Shown: in pieces, positions 8,888-17,342 of the stretch
How the letters are laid out: the number at the start of each line of letters is the position of its first letter
Position numbering within the stretch: position 1 is the first letter of the stretch
From: Candidatus Competibacter denitrificans Run_A_D11
GTDB taxonomy: Bacteria > Pseudomonadota > Gammaproteobacteria > Competibacterales > Competibacteraceae
NCBI RefSeq assembly: GCF_001051235.1
Contig: NZ_CBTJ020000043.1
Location: forward strand, 26,848 to 90,847
Reading direction: 5' to 3'
DNA length: 64,000 bases
Position numbers and translations under genes: made by a program
The notes under the pieces: generated by a model
Databases searched by the model: none
What the model was told of the DNA's origin: nothing
Seen by the model: the letters and a program-made list of their open reading frames with translations, nothing else

Positions 8888-9115
8888 GTGCGTTTGTTAT
8901 TACTGCTGGTTGTATTGGCCATCATTGGCTTAACCCTGGTTCGGTGGCTGGGTCACGGCCCGCCTGCTCCAAAGGTATCAGGAGCCTCCGAGCATAGTGC
9001 CGAACCACCAAAGGTGCCGAATCGACCCCAGGATATGAAGGCGTTTGAGGCGGATATCAACCGCTTTATAAAGGATTCGGCAGCACAGCGGGCCAAACAA
9101 GAATCGGCGCCATGA
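8888..9115 (+). CDS. Small single-pass membrane protein
   Basis: A 75-residue protein with one N-terminal membrane helix (LLLLLVVLAIIGLTLV), then a Pro/Ser-rich stretch and a charged, probably helical C-terminus (MKAFEADINRFIKD). It starts with GTG behind an AAGGGGG ribosome site. Its stop overlaps the ATG of the methyltransferase gene (ATGA), which argues for translational coupling and for being real. Family not recognised. Confidence 0.65.
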   Translation: MRLLLLLVVLAIIGLTLVRWLGHGPPAPKVSGASEHSAEPPKVPNRPQDMKAFEADINRFIKDSAAQRAKQESAP

Positions 9116-10077
9116 ATCCCATCAGCGGCTTGCTCCAACAATGCCCGGTCGTCATCCTTGATGGCGCCATGGCCACGGAACTGGAGCGCCGAGGTTGTGA
9201 TCTGCGCGACTCCCTCTGGTCCGCCAAAGTCCTGCACGAAGCACCCGAACTAATCCGGCAAGTGCATCTGGATTATTTCCACGCTGGGGCCGATATCGCC
9301 ATTACCGCCAGCTATCAGGCGACGATGCAAGGTTTCAGGCAACGGGGCCTGGGGCGCGAGGAAAGCCAAGAACTCATACGTCGCTCGGTGCGGCTGGCCC
9401 TGGAAGCGCGCGATGAATTCTGGCAGGAACCGAGCCATCGCATGGGTCGTGCTCGCCCGCTGGTGGCCGCATCGGTTGGGCCTTACGGCGCCTTTTTGGC
9501 CGATGGCTCGGAATATCGCGGGGACTATGATCTCAGTGAAGAGCAGCTCATGGAGTTTCACCGGGAACGCATGGCGCTTTTACTGGAGGCTGGCGCTGAG
9601 ATATTGGCTTGCGAAACGCTGCCTTGTTTTATCGAAGCGCGCGCGCTCACGCGATTGCTGGCCGAATTTCCCAGCGCAAGCGCCTGGATCACTTTCAGCG
9701 CTCGTGATGCCAGCCATATCTGCCACGGAGAGTTGTTGGCGGAGTGCGCAGCGTGGCTGGATGATCAACCGCAGATCGTCGCTTTAGGGGTCAATTGTAC
9801 CGCGCCCCAGTACGTTGCAGGGTTAATCCAGGCCGCCCGATCCGCGACAGCGAAACCCATCATTGTCTATCCCAACTCCGGCGAAGTGTATTGCGTCGAT
9901 ACTCGCTCCTGGAAAGGCACAGCCAGCAGTAGCGAGTTTTTGGCTGCTGCCCAGGAGTGGTACGCGCGCGGCGCCCGATTGATCGGCGGTTGTTGCCGCA
10001 CCACACCGGATCATATCGCCGCCCTCGCCGATTGGGCGCGCCGCTTGCCCCGCCCGCCGTCAATCGTCCATGTATAA
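9112..10077 (+). CDS. mmuM: Homocysteine S-methyltransferase
   Basis: This TIM-barrel enzyme transfers a methyl group, usually from S-methylmethionine, to homocysteine to make methionine. The three zinc-binding cysteines are visible: Cys229 in GVNCTAP and Cys294/Cys295 in IGGCCRTTPDHI. The start LDGAMATELERRGCDL is typical of MmuM/YagD-type enzymes, and 321 residues fits the family (about 310). No cobalamin-binding module is present, so it is not MetH. No S-methylmethionine permease lies beside it. Confidence 0.9.
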   Translation: MNPISGLLQQCPVVILDGAMATELERRGCDLRDSLWSAKVLHEAPELIRQVHLDYFHAGADIAITASYQATMQGFRQRGLGREESQELIRRSVRLALEARDEFWQEPSHRMGRARPLVAASVGPYGAFLADGSEYRGDYDLSEEQLMEFHRERMALLLEAGAEILACETLPCFIEARALTRLLAEFPSASAWITFSARDASHICHGELLAECAAWLDDQPQIVALGVNCTAPQYVAGLIQAARSATAKPIIVYPNSGEVYCVDTRSWKGTASSSEFLAAAQEWYARGARLIGGCCRTTPDHIAALADWARRLPRPPSIVHV

Positions 10078-10393
10078 TCCTGCGACAACTCTGCCGCTGT
10101 CTAAGCCGCGCTGATTCATGTCGGATTCAGACATGGGCGGCGACAATCCCACCATCAAGCAGTCCACTGATCAGGGCAAATTGGCCCGGAACGGCTCAAT
10201 CTGAATCGAGTCCTAACCGATTGCATCTGTGGCTTTTCCAGAAAAGTCGATATGCTTCGCGGTTCGTATGTGGTCAAAAAACTTGGGAATAAAGTTTGCG
10301 TTCGTCTTTTGGGAACCAAATAATTATAATCCAGACTATATCAGTAGGTTTTTTGTCCGTTGCATTTCAATGGCGTTGAAGAGGTGACATCTG
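10078..10393. other. Intergenic stretch upstream of radical SAM gene
   Basis: No convincing gene was found in these 316 bases. A short frame ending at 10323 has a plausible basic tail but no ribosome site. A TATAAT hexamer at 10325-10330 may be a -10 box, but no matching -35 box at normal spacing was seen. The ribosome site GAGGTGA for the next gene lies at its 3' edge. Confidence 0.35.
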
Positions 10394-11830
10394 ATGCTTT
10401 CAACCGCAGTAAAGCAAGAACTGATAGCGCGGGCGCGGGCGCGGGTCGAGGATCTCGAACGTCTGCGCCAGTTAGGGGTCGTGTGCCGGGAAGGTGACTT
10501 TTTCCCGTCCGTACACTATCCGCCCATTACCATGTATCAGCCGATCACCGATGACGAGCTGCTGGCCAGTTATACCCTGCCTCCCGACGGTCGGCTGGAT
10601 ATTTATGCCCATATTCCCTTTTGTCGGCAGCGGTGCGTGTTTTGCCACTATCCCCTGAAATTGGGTACCAAGCAGGTCGATGAGAAAGACCATTATCTCG
10701 ACACCATGGAAAAAGAAATGGATATCTACCGCGCCAAGCTGGGTGTTGAGCGTTTTGTCGCTCGCTCGGTGCTGGTGGGTGGTGGAACTCCAACCTATCT
10801 GACATTGGCGCAGCAAAAGCGGTTTTTAGACATGATGGCGGATCGCATCGACATGTCAACCTGCCGCCAATACACCTTCGATGTAGACCCCAACACGCTG
10901 ATCGGCGAGGAAGGGCGCGAGCGGCTGCAACTGCTGCGCGGCTATGGGGTGGATCGGCTGACCATCGGCATCCAGTCGCTGGAAGACGATATCCTCCACC
11001 TGATGAATCGCCATCACAACGCCGCGCAAGCCATCGAATCCATTGAGGAAACCCACAACGCCGGGATGACGGTCAATATCGAGTTCATCTTCGGCTTCCC
11101 CGGCCAAACCATCGAAGGTTGGGCTGATATGATCGACCGCGCTTGCCAGCTTGGCACCGAGGAGATTCAGCTCTATCGCCTCAAGATCGACGCCTATGGC
11201 GACTATCAAGGGCCGGTTAAACAGCTCATTAAGAAGCGGCCCGACCTGTTGCCGACCATCGAATCGACGCTGATCATGAAACAGGTCGCCATCGATATTC
11301 TGGCCGAGTATGGCTATACCGAAAACCTGCGCCGAGTATTCACCAAGGAATACAAGCACCACTCACGGTATGCCCACAATCAATGCTGCCGGCTGCTCGA
11401 TCAGATCGGTTTCGGGCTGACCGCCTTCAGTAGTCTCCGCGACCGGTTCGGGCTGAATACCCAATCCTTCGAGGAATACTACAGCCTGATCGAATCGGGA
11501 CATCTGCCGATTAATCGGGGCATCATCCGTACCCCTGAAGAACAGATGCGCTGGGCGATAGTCTTGCCGCTCAAGAACCGCTCGGCGCGCAAGAGTGATT
11601 TCTTGCAGGCTACGGGCAAACCGATGAACGGTTATTTCCGTAACAAGATCAATAAACTTCAGGATGCGGGGCTGGTAGTCGAGGATGACGAGCGGCTGGT
11701 ACTGACTAAACTGGGTGCTTTCTTTGCCGATGAGGTGGCGCAGCAATTCCAGCATCCGACCTATATGCCGTATCCGGCGGATCATTACGATTCCGGGCCG
11801 TTGCATCCGGCCAATGACGCCACACCTTAG
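10394..11830 (+). CDS. Radical SAM protein, HemN/HemW (coproporphyrinogen III oxidase-like) family
   Basis: The iron-sulfur cluster motif is in HIPFCRQRCVFCHY (Cys77, Cys81, Cys84; C-x3-C-x2-C), and the following GGGTPTYL and DVDPNTL motifs are those of the HemN-like radical SAM group. The C-terminal 100 residues resemble the HemN C-terminal domain, ending LTKLGAFFADEVAQQF. Members include oxygen-independent coproporphyrinogen oxidase, the heme chaperone HemW and several enzymes of unknown substrate. His replaces the Asp that usually follows the last Cys (CHYPL, not CDF), so true HemN/HemW activity is doubtful. It leads a plus-strand group with an exported protein and a second radical SAM gene. 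Confidence 0.82.
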   Translation: MLSTAVKQELIARARARVEDLERLRQLGVVCREGDFFPSVHYPPITMYQPITDDELLASYTLPPDGRLDIYAHIPFCRQRCVFCHYPLKLGTKQVDEKDHYLDTMEKEMDIYRAKLGVERFVARSVLVGGGTPTYLTLAQQKRFLDMMADRIDMSTCRQYTFDVDPNTLIGEEGRERLQLLRGYGVDRLTIGIQSLEDDILHLMNRHHNAAQAIESIEETHNAGMTVNIEFIFGFPGQTIEGWADMIDRACQLGTEEIQLYRLKIDAYGDYQGPVKQLIKKRPDLLPTIESTLIMKQVAIDILAEYGYTENLRRVFTKEYKHHSRYAHNQCCRLLDQIGFGLTAFSSLRDRFGLNTQSFEEYYSLIESGHLPINRGIIRTPEEQMRWAIVLPLKNRSARKSDFLQATGKPMNGYFRNKINKLQDAGLVVEDDERLVLTKLGAFFADEVAQQFQHPTYMPYPADHYDSGPLHPANDATP

Positions 11831-11867
11831 CTTGGCATCGCAATGCTCGCTTGAAGGAAACTGCTGA

Positions 11868-12626
11868 ATGTTGATTCCCTTTTCTCGCGCCGCCATCGCA
11901 GCCTTGCTGATGTGGGCTGGCTTGTCGATGCTGGTTTATGGGCAACCGGCCCCGCCGGAGCATGGTCAATTGCCGAAGAACGAGCTGGTGCCGCCGGGTG
12001 CTGCGATTGGTGAGACGCCAGGCGGCATGATGCCGGGCGCTGACCCCTTTATGCTGCTGGAAAATAGCCGACAAGTGCAGGCTGATCTTGATTTGAGTGA
12101 GGATCAAATCCGCCGCTTGGGGCATAGCGGGCAACTGTTTCGCAACCAGCTCCAGGAGTTAGCTCACGCCACCGACGCGGCGGCCAAAAGCGAAATGCAA
12201 CGGCAGATTTGGACGAGTCGTGGGGCCATCGCCAAAATTTTGGATCGGCAACAGTTGCAAAGGCTGCAACAGATCATGCTGCAAATCGAGGGTCCGTGTC
12301 TGGCGGTCAATGACCCGCGCTTCAGTCAGGAACTTGATTTGAGTGAGACACAAGTGACGTCAATGGCCACCACTTGCCGCCAAGTCGCTATGGAGATGCG
12401 GGCGGCGTTTCGCCCGCCCACGGTCGGCGAGGAACCGTGTACCGCGCTGTATGCTAACCGTGATCGGCTCGAAGGGCTGCGCGCCCAGGGCCGCTCTCGC
12501 GTCGTTGCCCTGTTATCGACCTCGCAACAGCGCCGGCTTCAGGATATGCAAGGGCGTGAACTGACCCTGGAACCGCTGGTTCCGCCGCAATGTACCGGGC
12601 GCAAGATGGCGCCGCACGATAACTAA
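11868..12626 (+). CDS. Exported Spy/CpxP-like protein
   Basis: The 252-residue protein has a signal peptide ending near YGQPAPP. The mature region is Gln/Arg-rich and helical with two copies of the LTxxQ-like theme found in Spy/CpxP periplasmic proteins: DLDLSEDQIRRLG at about residue 66 and ELDLSETQVTSMA at about 155. Four cysteines (GPCLA, TTCRQ, EEPCTAL, PQCTG) could form disulfides. A periplasmic chaperone or metal-sensing role is an inference from those repeats. It sits 37 bases after one radical SAM gene and 69 before another, so a shared operon is likely. Confidence 0.6.
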   Translation: MLIPFSRAAIAALLMWAGLSMLVYGQPAPPEHGQLPKNELVPPGAAIGETPGGMMPGADPFMLLENSRQVQADLDLSEDQIRRLGHSGQLFRNQLQELAHATDAAAKSEMQRQIWTSRGAIAKILDRQQLQRLQQIMLQIEGPCLAVNDPRFSQELDLSETQVTSMATTCRQVAMEMRAAFRPPTVGEEPCTALYANRDRLEGLRAQGRSRVVALLSTSQQRRLQDMQGRELTLEPLVPPQCTGRKMAPHDN

Positions 12627-12695
12627 GTGGTTCAAAGTCTTCGAGAATGAACGAGAACCAACCATGGCATTGATTTAGAATTATCGGGAGCTTTT

Positions 12696-13718
12696 ATGAA
12701 CGCCTATTGCGAAGCCAGGCCGGTCCTGTTCCAACCGACGGAACGAGCGGATATCTCGCGTCTGCTGACTTGCGAAGGGGAAGAACAGCAAGCCCTATTC
12801 CAGGCCGCCCGCGCCGCTCGCCAAGCGGCCGGCATGGACGCAGTGAAGCTGCGGGGGGTCATTGAACTGTCCAACTACTGTCAAAAAACCTGTGACTACT
12901 GCGCTATCCGGCCGCAGAACAAGGAAATGATCCGCTACCGCATGGATGTCGATACCATCCTGGCGATTACGGCGGAAATCGTCGCCGAGGGGATCACCAC
13001 CGTCTTTCTCCAGTCGGGCCAAGACCCTAAATCCGATGCCATGGTGCTCGAAGCTATTCGCCGCATCCGTCAGGCGGACGTCAATGTCTTGCTCAATCTC
13101 GGCGAGAAAAGCCGTGCCACCTATGCCCGTTACGTGGAAGCCGGCGCCGATTCCTATATTCTGAAATTTGAGACCTCAGACCCGGTACTGTATCAAAACA
13201 TCGTCGGCACTCCCCTCGCTAAACGTCTGGAGTGCGCGCGCTGGATTCAGGATGTCGGAATGAAATTGGGCACTGGCAACATCATCGGCTTGCCCGGCCA
13301 AACGCTTGATACCCTGGTGGACGATATCCTGTTGGCGCAAGAGCTACAGCCGGATTTTGTCAGTTCCTCGCCATTTATCCCCAACGAAAACACACCGCTG
13401 GAGCATTTGGGGGTCGGCGATTTGCAATTGACCCTGAACTCTATCGCCATCTGTCGCTTGCTGTTCCCGCACGCACTGATTCCGGCGGTGAGCGCTCTGG
13501 AAAAGATCAAGAAGGGTGGGCAACTGATGGGGTTGAACGCCGGGGCCAATGTGCTCACCATCAACTTCACGCCCAAGGATTTTCGTGATAAATACGCGAT
13601 TTATTCGAAGGAGCGTTTCGTCGTCAGCCTCGATCATGCCCATGCGACCATCGCTGCTGCTGGTTTGCGGCCCCGCCAGGTGGCCAATCCGGTGGAGGTC
13701 GTTAGTTCATATAATTGA
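12696..13718 (+). CDS. Radical SAM protein, BioB/HydE/PylB-like
   Basis: This 340-residue TIM-barrel protein has the cluster motif NYCQKTCDYCAIR (Cys62, Cys66, Cys69) and the HydE/BioB-like segments TTVFLQSGQDP, KFETSDP and IIGLPGQT. It closely resembles the HydE and PylB branch rather than true BioB, whose C-terminal cluster ligands are not seen. No other hydrogenase maturation gene (hydF, hydG) and no pyrrolysine genes are nearby, so the substrate is unknown. The gene ends inside the 3' end of flgL on the other strand (17-base tail-to-tail overlap). Confidence 0.82.
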   Translation: MNAYCEARPVLFQPTERADISRLLTCEGEEQQALFQAARAARQAAGMDAVKLRGVIELSNYCQKTCDYCAIRPQNKEMIRYRMDVDTILAITAEIVAEGITTVFLQSGQDPKSDAMVLEAIRRIRQADVNVLLNLGEKSRATYARYVEAGADSYILKFETSDPVLYQNIVGTPLAKRLECARWIQDVGMKLGTGNIIGLPGQTLDTLVDDILLAQELQPDFVSSSPFIPNENTPLEHLGVGDLQLTLNSIAICRLLFPHALIPAVSALEKIKKGGQLMGLNAGANVLTINFTPKDFRDKYAIYSKERFVVSLDHAHATIAAAGLRPRQVANPVEVVSSYN

Positions 13719-14625
13719 ACAACGATAGGTTCTGAACGCGCATAAAGGATTGCTGGGCGACTTGTAAGCCGAGGGTTTCCCGACTCAACTGGGTAATCGC
13801 CTCGGCGTAGTCCAGATCGCCCACCTCACTGATCGTCTGCTGCAAGTGCAGGCTAAAGTCGCTGTTGGTATAACCTTGATTTTCCAGCGCTTGCAGACGG
13901 ACTCCTACCTTGGCCTGAATGCCGTTGAGATTATCCAGCCCGCTGTCGATCTCCTGCAATGCCGTTCCCAGATCGGCGTGTAAGGTCGCTGGCGCGGTCT
14001 CCAGGGTCGTCGCCAACCGATCCAGCGTAGCGAACAGCCCCTTCGTGGGGTCGGCGCTATCCACTTGAAAAACTTCATTTCCCGGATCGCCGACCGCAAG
14101 AGTTGACGTAGGGCCGGTTTGCGCGAGCCGCTGGCCACCATCACCACGATAGGCGATTTGCTGGGGATTGGCGCTATCGGGCGCAAACGGCGCGGTCTGG
14201 CTCTGAAAGCCACCAAACAAATACTCGCCGCTACCGTCCTGGGCATTGCCCAAGCTGACCAGTTGGGCATGAAGCTGGCGAATTTCGGCGGCGATATGGC
14301 CCCGATTTTCGGCATTGAGCGTGTCGTTGTTGGCCTGAATCGTCAAGACTCGTGCCCGCTGTAAAACATCCCCGGCATCGCCCAGCGCGCTTTCTTCGGT
14401 ATTCAGTCGGCCGGTAGCCGAATCGATGTTGCGCTGGTATTGATCGTAGCGGCCCATCTCACCGTTCAACGTCATCAAGCGGGCGCTACCCACCGGATCG
14501 TCGGCAGGTTCGAGCAGGCGCTTGCCGGTCGTCAATTGCTGCTGGAGCTTAGAGACCGCCGTTTGCCGGTCGCCGATGGCGTTGCCGGCTTGCCGGTAGA
14601 GTTGCGAAGTGGCGACGCGCAGCAT
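13702..14625 (-). CDS. flgL: Flagellar hook-filament junction protein FlgL
   Basis: FlgL (HAP3) forms the second junction ring between hook and filament. The N-terminus (LYRQAGNAIGDRQTAVSKLQ, then TTGKRLLEPADDPVGSARL) and the C-terminus (EAITQLSRETLGLQVAQQSF, then NLSLFNYMN) are the conserved flagellin-like coiled ends. The 307-residue length is normal. It follows flgK after three bases and is probably driven by the sigma-28 promoter inside flgJ. Its 3' end overlaps the converging radical SAM gene. Confidence 0.95.
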   Translation of the reverse strand: MLRVATSQLYRQAGNAIGDRQTAVSKLQQQLTTGKRLLEPADDPVGSARLMTLNGEMGRYDQYQRNIDSATGRLNTEESALGDAGDVLQRARVLTIQANNDTLNAENRGHIAAEIRQLHAQLVSLGNAQDGSGEYLFGGFQSQTAPFAPDSANPQQIAYRGDGGQRLAQTGPTSTLAVGDPGNEVFQVDSADPTKGLFATLDRLATTLETAPATLHADLGTALQEIDSGLDNLNGIQAKVGVRLQALENQGYTNSDFSLHLQQTISEVGDLDYAEAITQLSRETLGLQVAQQSFMRVQNLSLFNYMN

Positions 14626-14628
14626 GGT

Positions 14629-16269
14629 TTATCTCCTGACCGCATCCATCAAGGTTTGAATGATCGAGTCGCCGATTTGCACGACTTTAGCCGCCGCCGC
14701 GTAGCTTTGTTGGTAACGCATCAGGTTGGCGGCTTCCTCGTCCAGGTTGACGCCGGAGAAGCTGTCACGGGCCTGGGTAGCCTGATCGAGGAGGGCGGTT
14801 TGCGCGTCCAGTGCGCGGTTGGTGGTGCTACCGGCGATCCCTATGTCAGCGACCATCTGCCCTTGCAGGTCTTGGAGGTTGCTGGAGCCATTCAGCAGCG
14901 TCTTATCGGTTTGTAGACCCGCGAGCTTGAGGGCGTTGGCGTTATTGCCGACACCGCCGGCCGCGTCGGCAGCGGCGAACTGGCGTGGGTCGCTGATGTT
15001 GACCTGGACATTCCCAGCCGCATTTCCGGTCAATTGCACCAAAAACCGGTCGCCGGCGACGGGGCTGCCGGAGATGGTGATATCGAGACCATCGACACCA
15101 CTGAAGGTGGGGCCTGCTCCGGTGCTGACTTCGGTGTCGTCGCTGAGCCGCCGCACGCTGTAACCGGTGCCGGTGTAACTGACTTCGTAATCGGACGGCT
15201 GTAAGGCGCTGGTACCGCCCGGCGTGAGGCTCACCGCCGCCACGCCGCTGCCTGCATTATCGGGAGCGGGCATGGCCTTGGCTGTCGCAGGCGTGAAGAA
15301 ATCCCCACCAGGGGCGCCAGTGAGGTCGATGCCTTGTCCGTGCTGCGCGTTGAACGTTTCCGCCAAACCGACCGCCATCAATCCCAGCCGATTCTGAGCA
15401 GGGTCCAGTACCTTATTCTGGAATTCGAGTAGGCCACCGATCCGGCCGCCGTTCAAAAAATCGTTGACATCGGCGCGACTGCCTTGAAAACGGATTTCCA
15501 ATTGACGGGGATCAGTTGCCGGGGCGGTTTCCAGGGTGCGAGCTTCGGTTCCTAACACCAAGGATTGGCCTTTGCCGACGAACACGCTCAACGTGCCATC
15601 ATCCTGGGCTACGGTGCTGACCGGCACGCGCTGGGCTAGGTCGGCCACCAGTTGATTGCGCTGATCCAACAAATCCGCCGAAGCGTCGCCTTGACCTTGG
15701 GTCAACGCGATCTGGCCATTGATCTTGGCGATAGTGCCGGCCAGTGCGTTGATCTCGGTGACGGTGGTGCGCACGCTGTCATTAACGCCCGCGCGCAGGG
15801 TGTCCATCTGGCCATCCATTTCCTGAAAACGAGCTGCCAGGTTGTTGGCTTGACCGAGCAGCGCCTGGCGGGCCGGTAGCGATGCCGGGTTGTTGGCGGC
15901 ATCGTGGACCGCGCCGAAAAATTGTTCGAGCGCCGGTGCCAAGCCGGTGTCACTGTCACCAACCACGCCGTCCAACTGGCTGATCCAGGTGCTCATGGTT
16001 TCCGACTGGCCGACATTTGTGCCGTGATTGCGCACTTGCTGCGTCAGGAAGTCGTCATACACCCGCGTAATCGATTGCACATTGACGCCGGTGCCGATGT
16101 ACAGCGAGCGACCGTTGCCGCCAGCAAACTCAGCCCGATTGGTGGTTAACTCCGCGCGCTGGCGCGAGTAGCCGGGCGTGTTAACGTTGGCAATATTGTG
16201 GCTGGTCGTAGCCAGGGCGCGTTGCGAAGCAACAAGTCCTGAAAGGCCAGTACGCAGAATGTCTACCAT
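14629..16269 (-). CDS. flgK: Flagellar hook-associated protein FlgK
   Basis: FlgK (HAP1) caps the hook and joins it to FlgL. The N-terminus has the rod/hook-type motif LVASQRALATTSHNIANVNTP followed by GYSRQRAEL, and the C-terminus ends GVNLDEEAANLMRYQQSYAA, both diagnostic. The variable middle (about 330-430) fits the surface domain. Length (546) is typical. A good sigma-28 promoter lies about 80 bases upstream, within the 3' end of flgJ, so it can be expressed as a late gene together with flgL. Confidence 0.96.
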   Translation of the reverse strand: MVDILRTGLSGLVASQRALATTSHNIANVNTPGYSRQRAELTTNRAEFAGGNGRSLYIGTGVNVQSITRVYDDFLTQQVRNHGTNVGQSETMSTWISQLDGVVGDSDTGLAPALEQFFGAVHDAANNPASLPARQALLGQANNLAARFQEMDGQMDTLRAGVNDSVRTTVTEINALAGTIAKINGQIALTQGQGDASADLLDQRNQLVADLAQRVPVSTVAQDDGTLSVFVGKGQSLVLGTEARTLETAPATDPRQLEIRFQGSRADVNDFLNGGRIGGLLEFQNKVLDPAQNRLGLMAVGLAETFNAQHGQGIDLTGAPGGDFFTPATAKAMPAPDNAGSGVAAVSLTPGGTSALQPSDYEVSYTGTGYSVRRLSDDTEVSTGAGPTFSGVDGLDITISGSPVAGDRFLVQLTGNAAGNVQVNISDPRQFAAADAAGGVGNNANALKLAGLQTDKTLLNGSSNLQDLQGQMVADIGIAGSTTNRALDAQTALLDQATQARDSFSGVNLDEEAANLMRYQQSYAAAAKVVQIGDSIIQTLMDAVRR

Positions 16270-16332
16270 AAATCAGTCCCTCCAGCCGCCGGTGCGGCCT
16301 TGCGTCATGGGCGCAACCTGGTCACCGGACGG

Positions 16333-17331
16333 TTAGCCCCTTTTCTCGGATATCGGCTGGATTTGCGCGGACTTTAGGGTTTCAAGCGCAGTATCGAACG
16401 CCGGCCCATTCATCAGGCCGAGGATTTTCTTGGCGTAGTTGGGATCAGTGGCATAACCGGCCCGCTGCAACGCCCGCAAATAGGCCGATCCGTCCTGAAC
16501 CAGGCTCAACGCCTGGGTGTAGCGCGGATTGACCTGCAAAAAACGCACATAGTCGTTGAAGCTGTCGGCATAGGAAGGGTAAGCGCGGAAACCGTCACGC
16601 TGGCGGATCGGCACCCCACCGATAAATTCCAGGGTCGAATTGACGACCCGCTCACCGTCCCAGCCTCGGCTGGCCTTGATGCCAAACAGGTTGTGACTGG
16701 TGCGGCCGTCGGCGAAACGGGGCACCGACCGGCCCCACGCGGTTTCATGAGCCGCTTGAGCGATCAATACTTCGGGAATCACCCCCAGTCGGCGAGCCGC
16801 TTCCTGAGCGTGTGGCCACATGCGGCGCACAAAGGCAGCGGGTGAGGATGGTTCGAAGGGCGCGTCGCTGGTTGGCGCAGAATGGCGGCCATTGTCGGGA
16901 GGATCGACCTTGAGGCCGACGGTTTGCGTTGGCATCGCCACACTGGAGCGGATGCGCTGGACTTGGCGTAATGTCGCCAATGGATCGCCGATGATCAGCG
17001 GCGAAACCGGTGGTTCCGGTGAAGCCGCTTCACCGCCCAGGGAGCGCACGATCTGATCGGCGATGCCGAGCTTGCCTTTCTGGGCTAAAGCCAGGGCGAG
17101 TTGCTGATCATGCAAATCACGATAAAACCGGGTCTGATCGCTCTCCATGGCGCCACCTTCATTGGAGCTGGCGGCGCGCATACTTTTCAGCATCATCTGA
17201 ATGAAAACCGCTTCGAACTGCTTGGCTGCCTCGCGCAGCGCTTCGGGTGACTGTTGCCGAGCCTCGCGGCGCAAGCCGGCCAGTCCCTGCAAGTCGGTAT
17301 AGACGAAGGCTGAATCGGTCGCGGTTAGCAC
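16333..17331 (-). CDS. flgJ: Flagellar rod-capping protein / peptidoglycan hydrolase FlgJ
   Basis: FlgJ caps the growing rod and cuts a hole in peptidoglycan. The N-terminal part has the rod-binding helix ALREAAKQFEAVFIQMMLKS. From about residue 165 comes a glucosaminidase-type domain (GH73) with EVLIAQAAHETAWGRS, holding the likely catalytic Glu, and NLFGIKASRGWDG. So this is the two-domain type of gamma- and betaproteobacteria. Length 332 is normal. It overlaps the flgKL promoter at its 3' end. Confidence 0.95.
   Translation of the reverse strand: MLTATDSAFVYTDLQGLAGLRREARQQSPEALREAAKQFEAVFIQMMLKSMRAASSNEGGAMESDQTRFYRDLHDQQLALALAQKGKLGIADQIVRSLGGEAASPEPPVSPLIIGDPLATLRQVQRIRSSVAMPTQTVGLKVDPPDNGRHSAPTSDAPFEPSSPAAFVRRMWPHAQEAARRLGVIPEVLIAQAAHETAWGRSVPRFADGRTSHNLFGIKASRGWDGERVVNSTLEFIGGVPIRQRDGFRAYPSYADSFNDYVRFLQVNPRYTQALSLVQDGSAYLRALQRAGYATDPNYAKKILGLMNGPAFDTALETLKSAQIQPISEKRG
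16350..16376 (-). promoter_or_regulatory. Sigma-28 (FliA) promoter for flgKL
   Basis: On the minus strand the site reads TAAAGTCC-N11-GCCGATAT, against the consensus TAAAGTTT-N11-GCCGATAA. It lies within the last codons of flgJ, with the -10 box about 80 bases upstream of the flgK start. This is the classic position and class for late flgKL expression. Confidence 0.8.
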
Positions 17332-17342
17332 GGTCGATCTCC

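Noticed and set aside
10201..10323. Short open frame ending in a basic tail before the radical SAM gene
   Set aside because: No start with a ribosome site and no similarity recognised.
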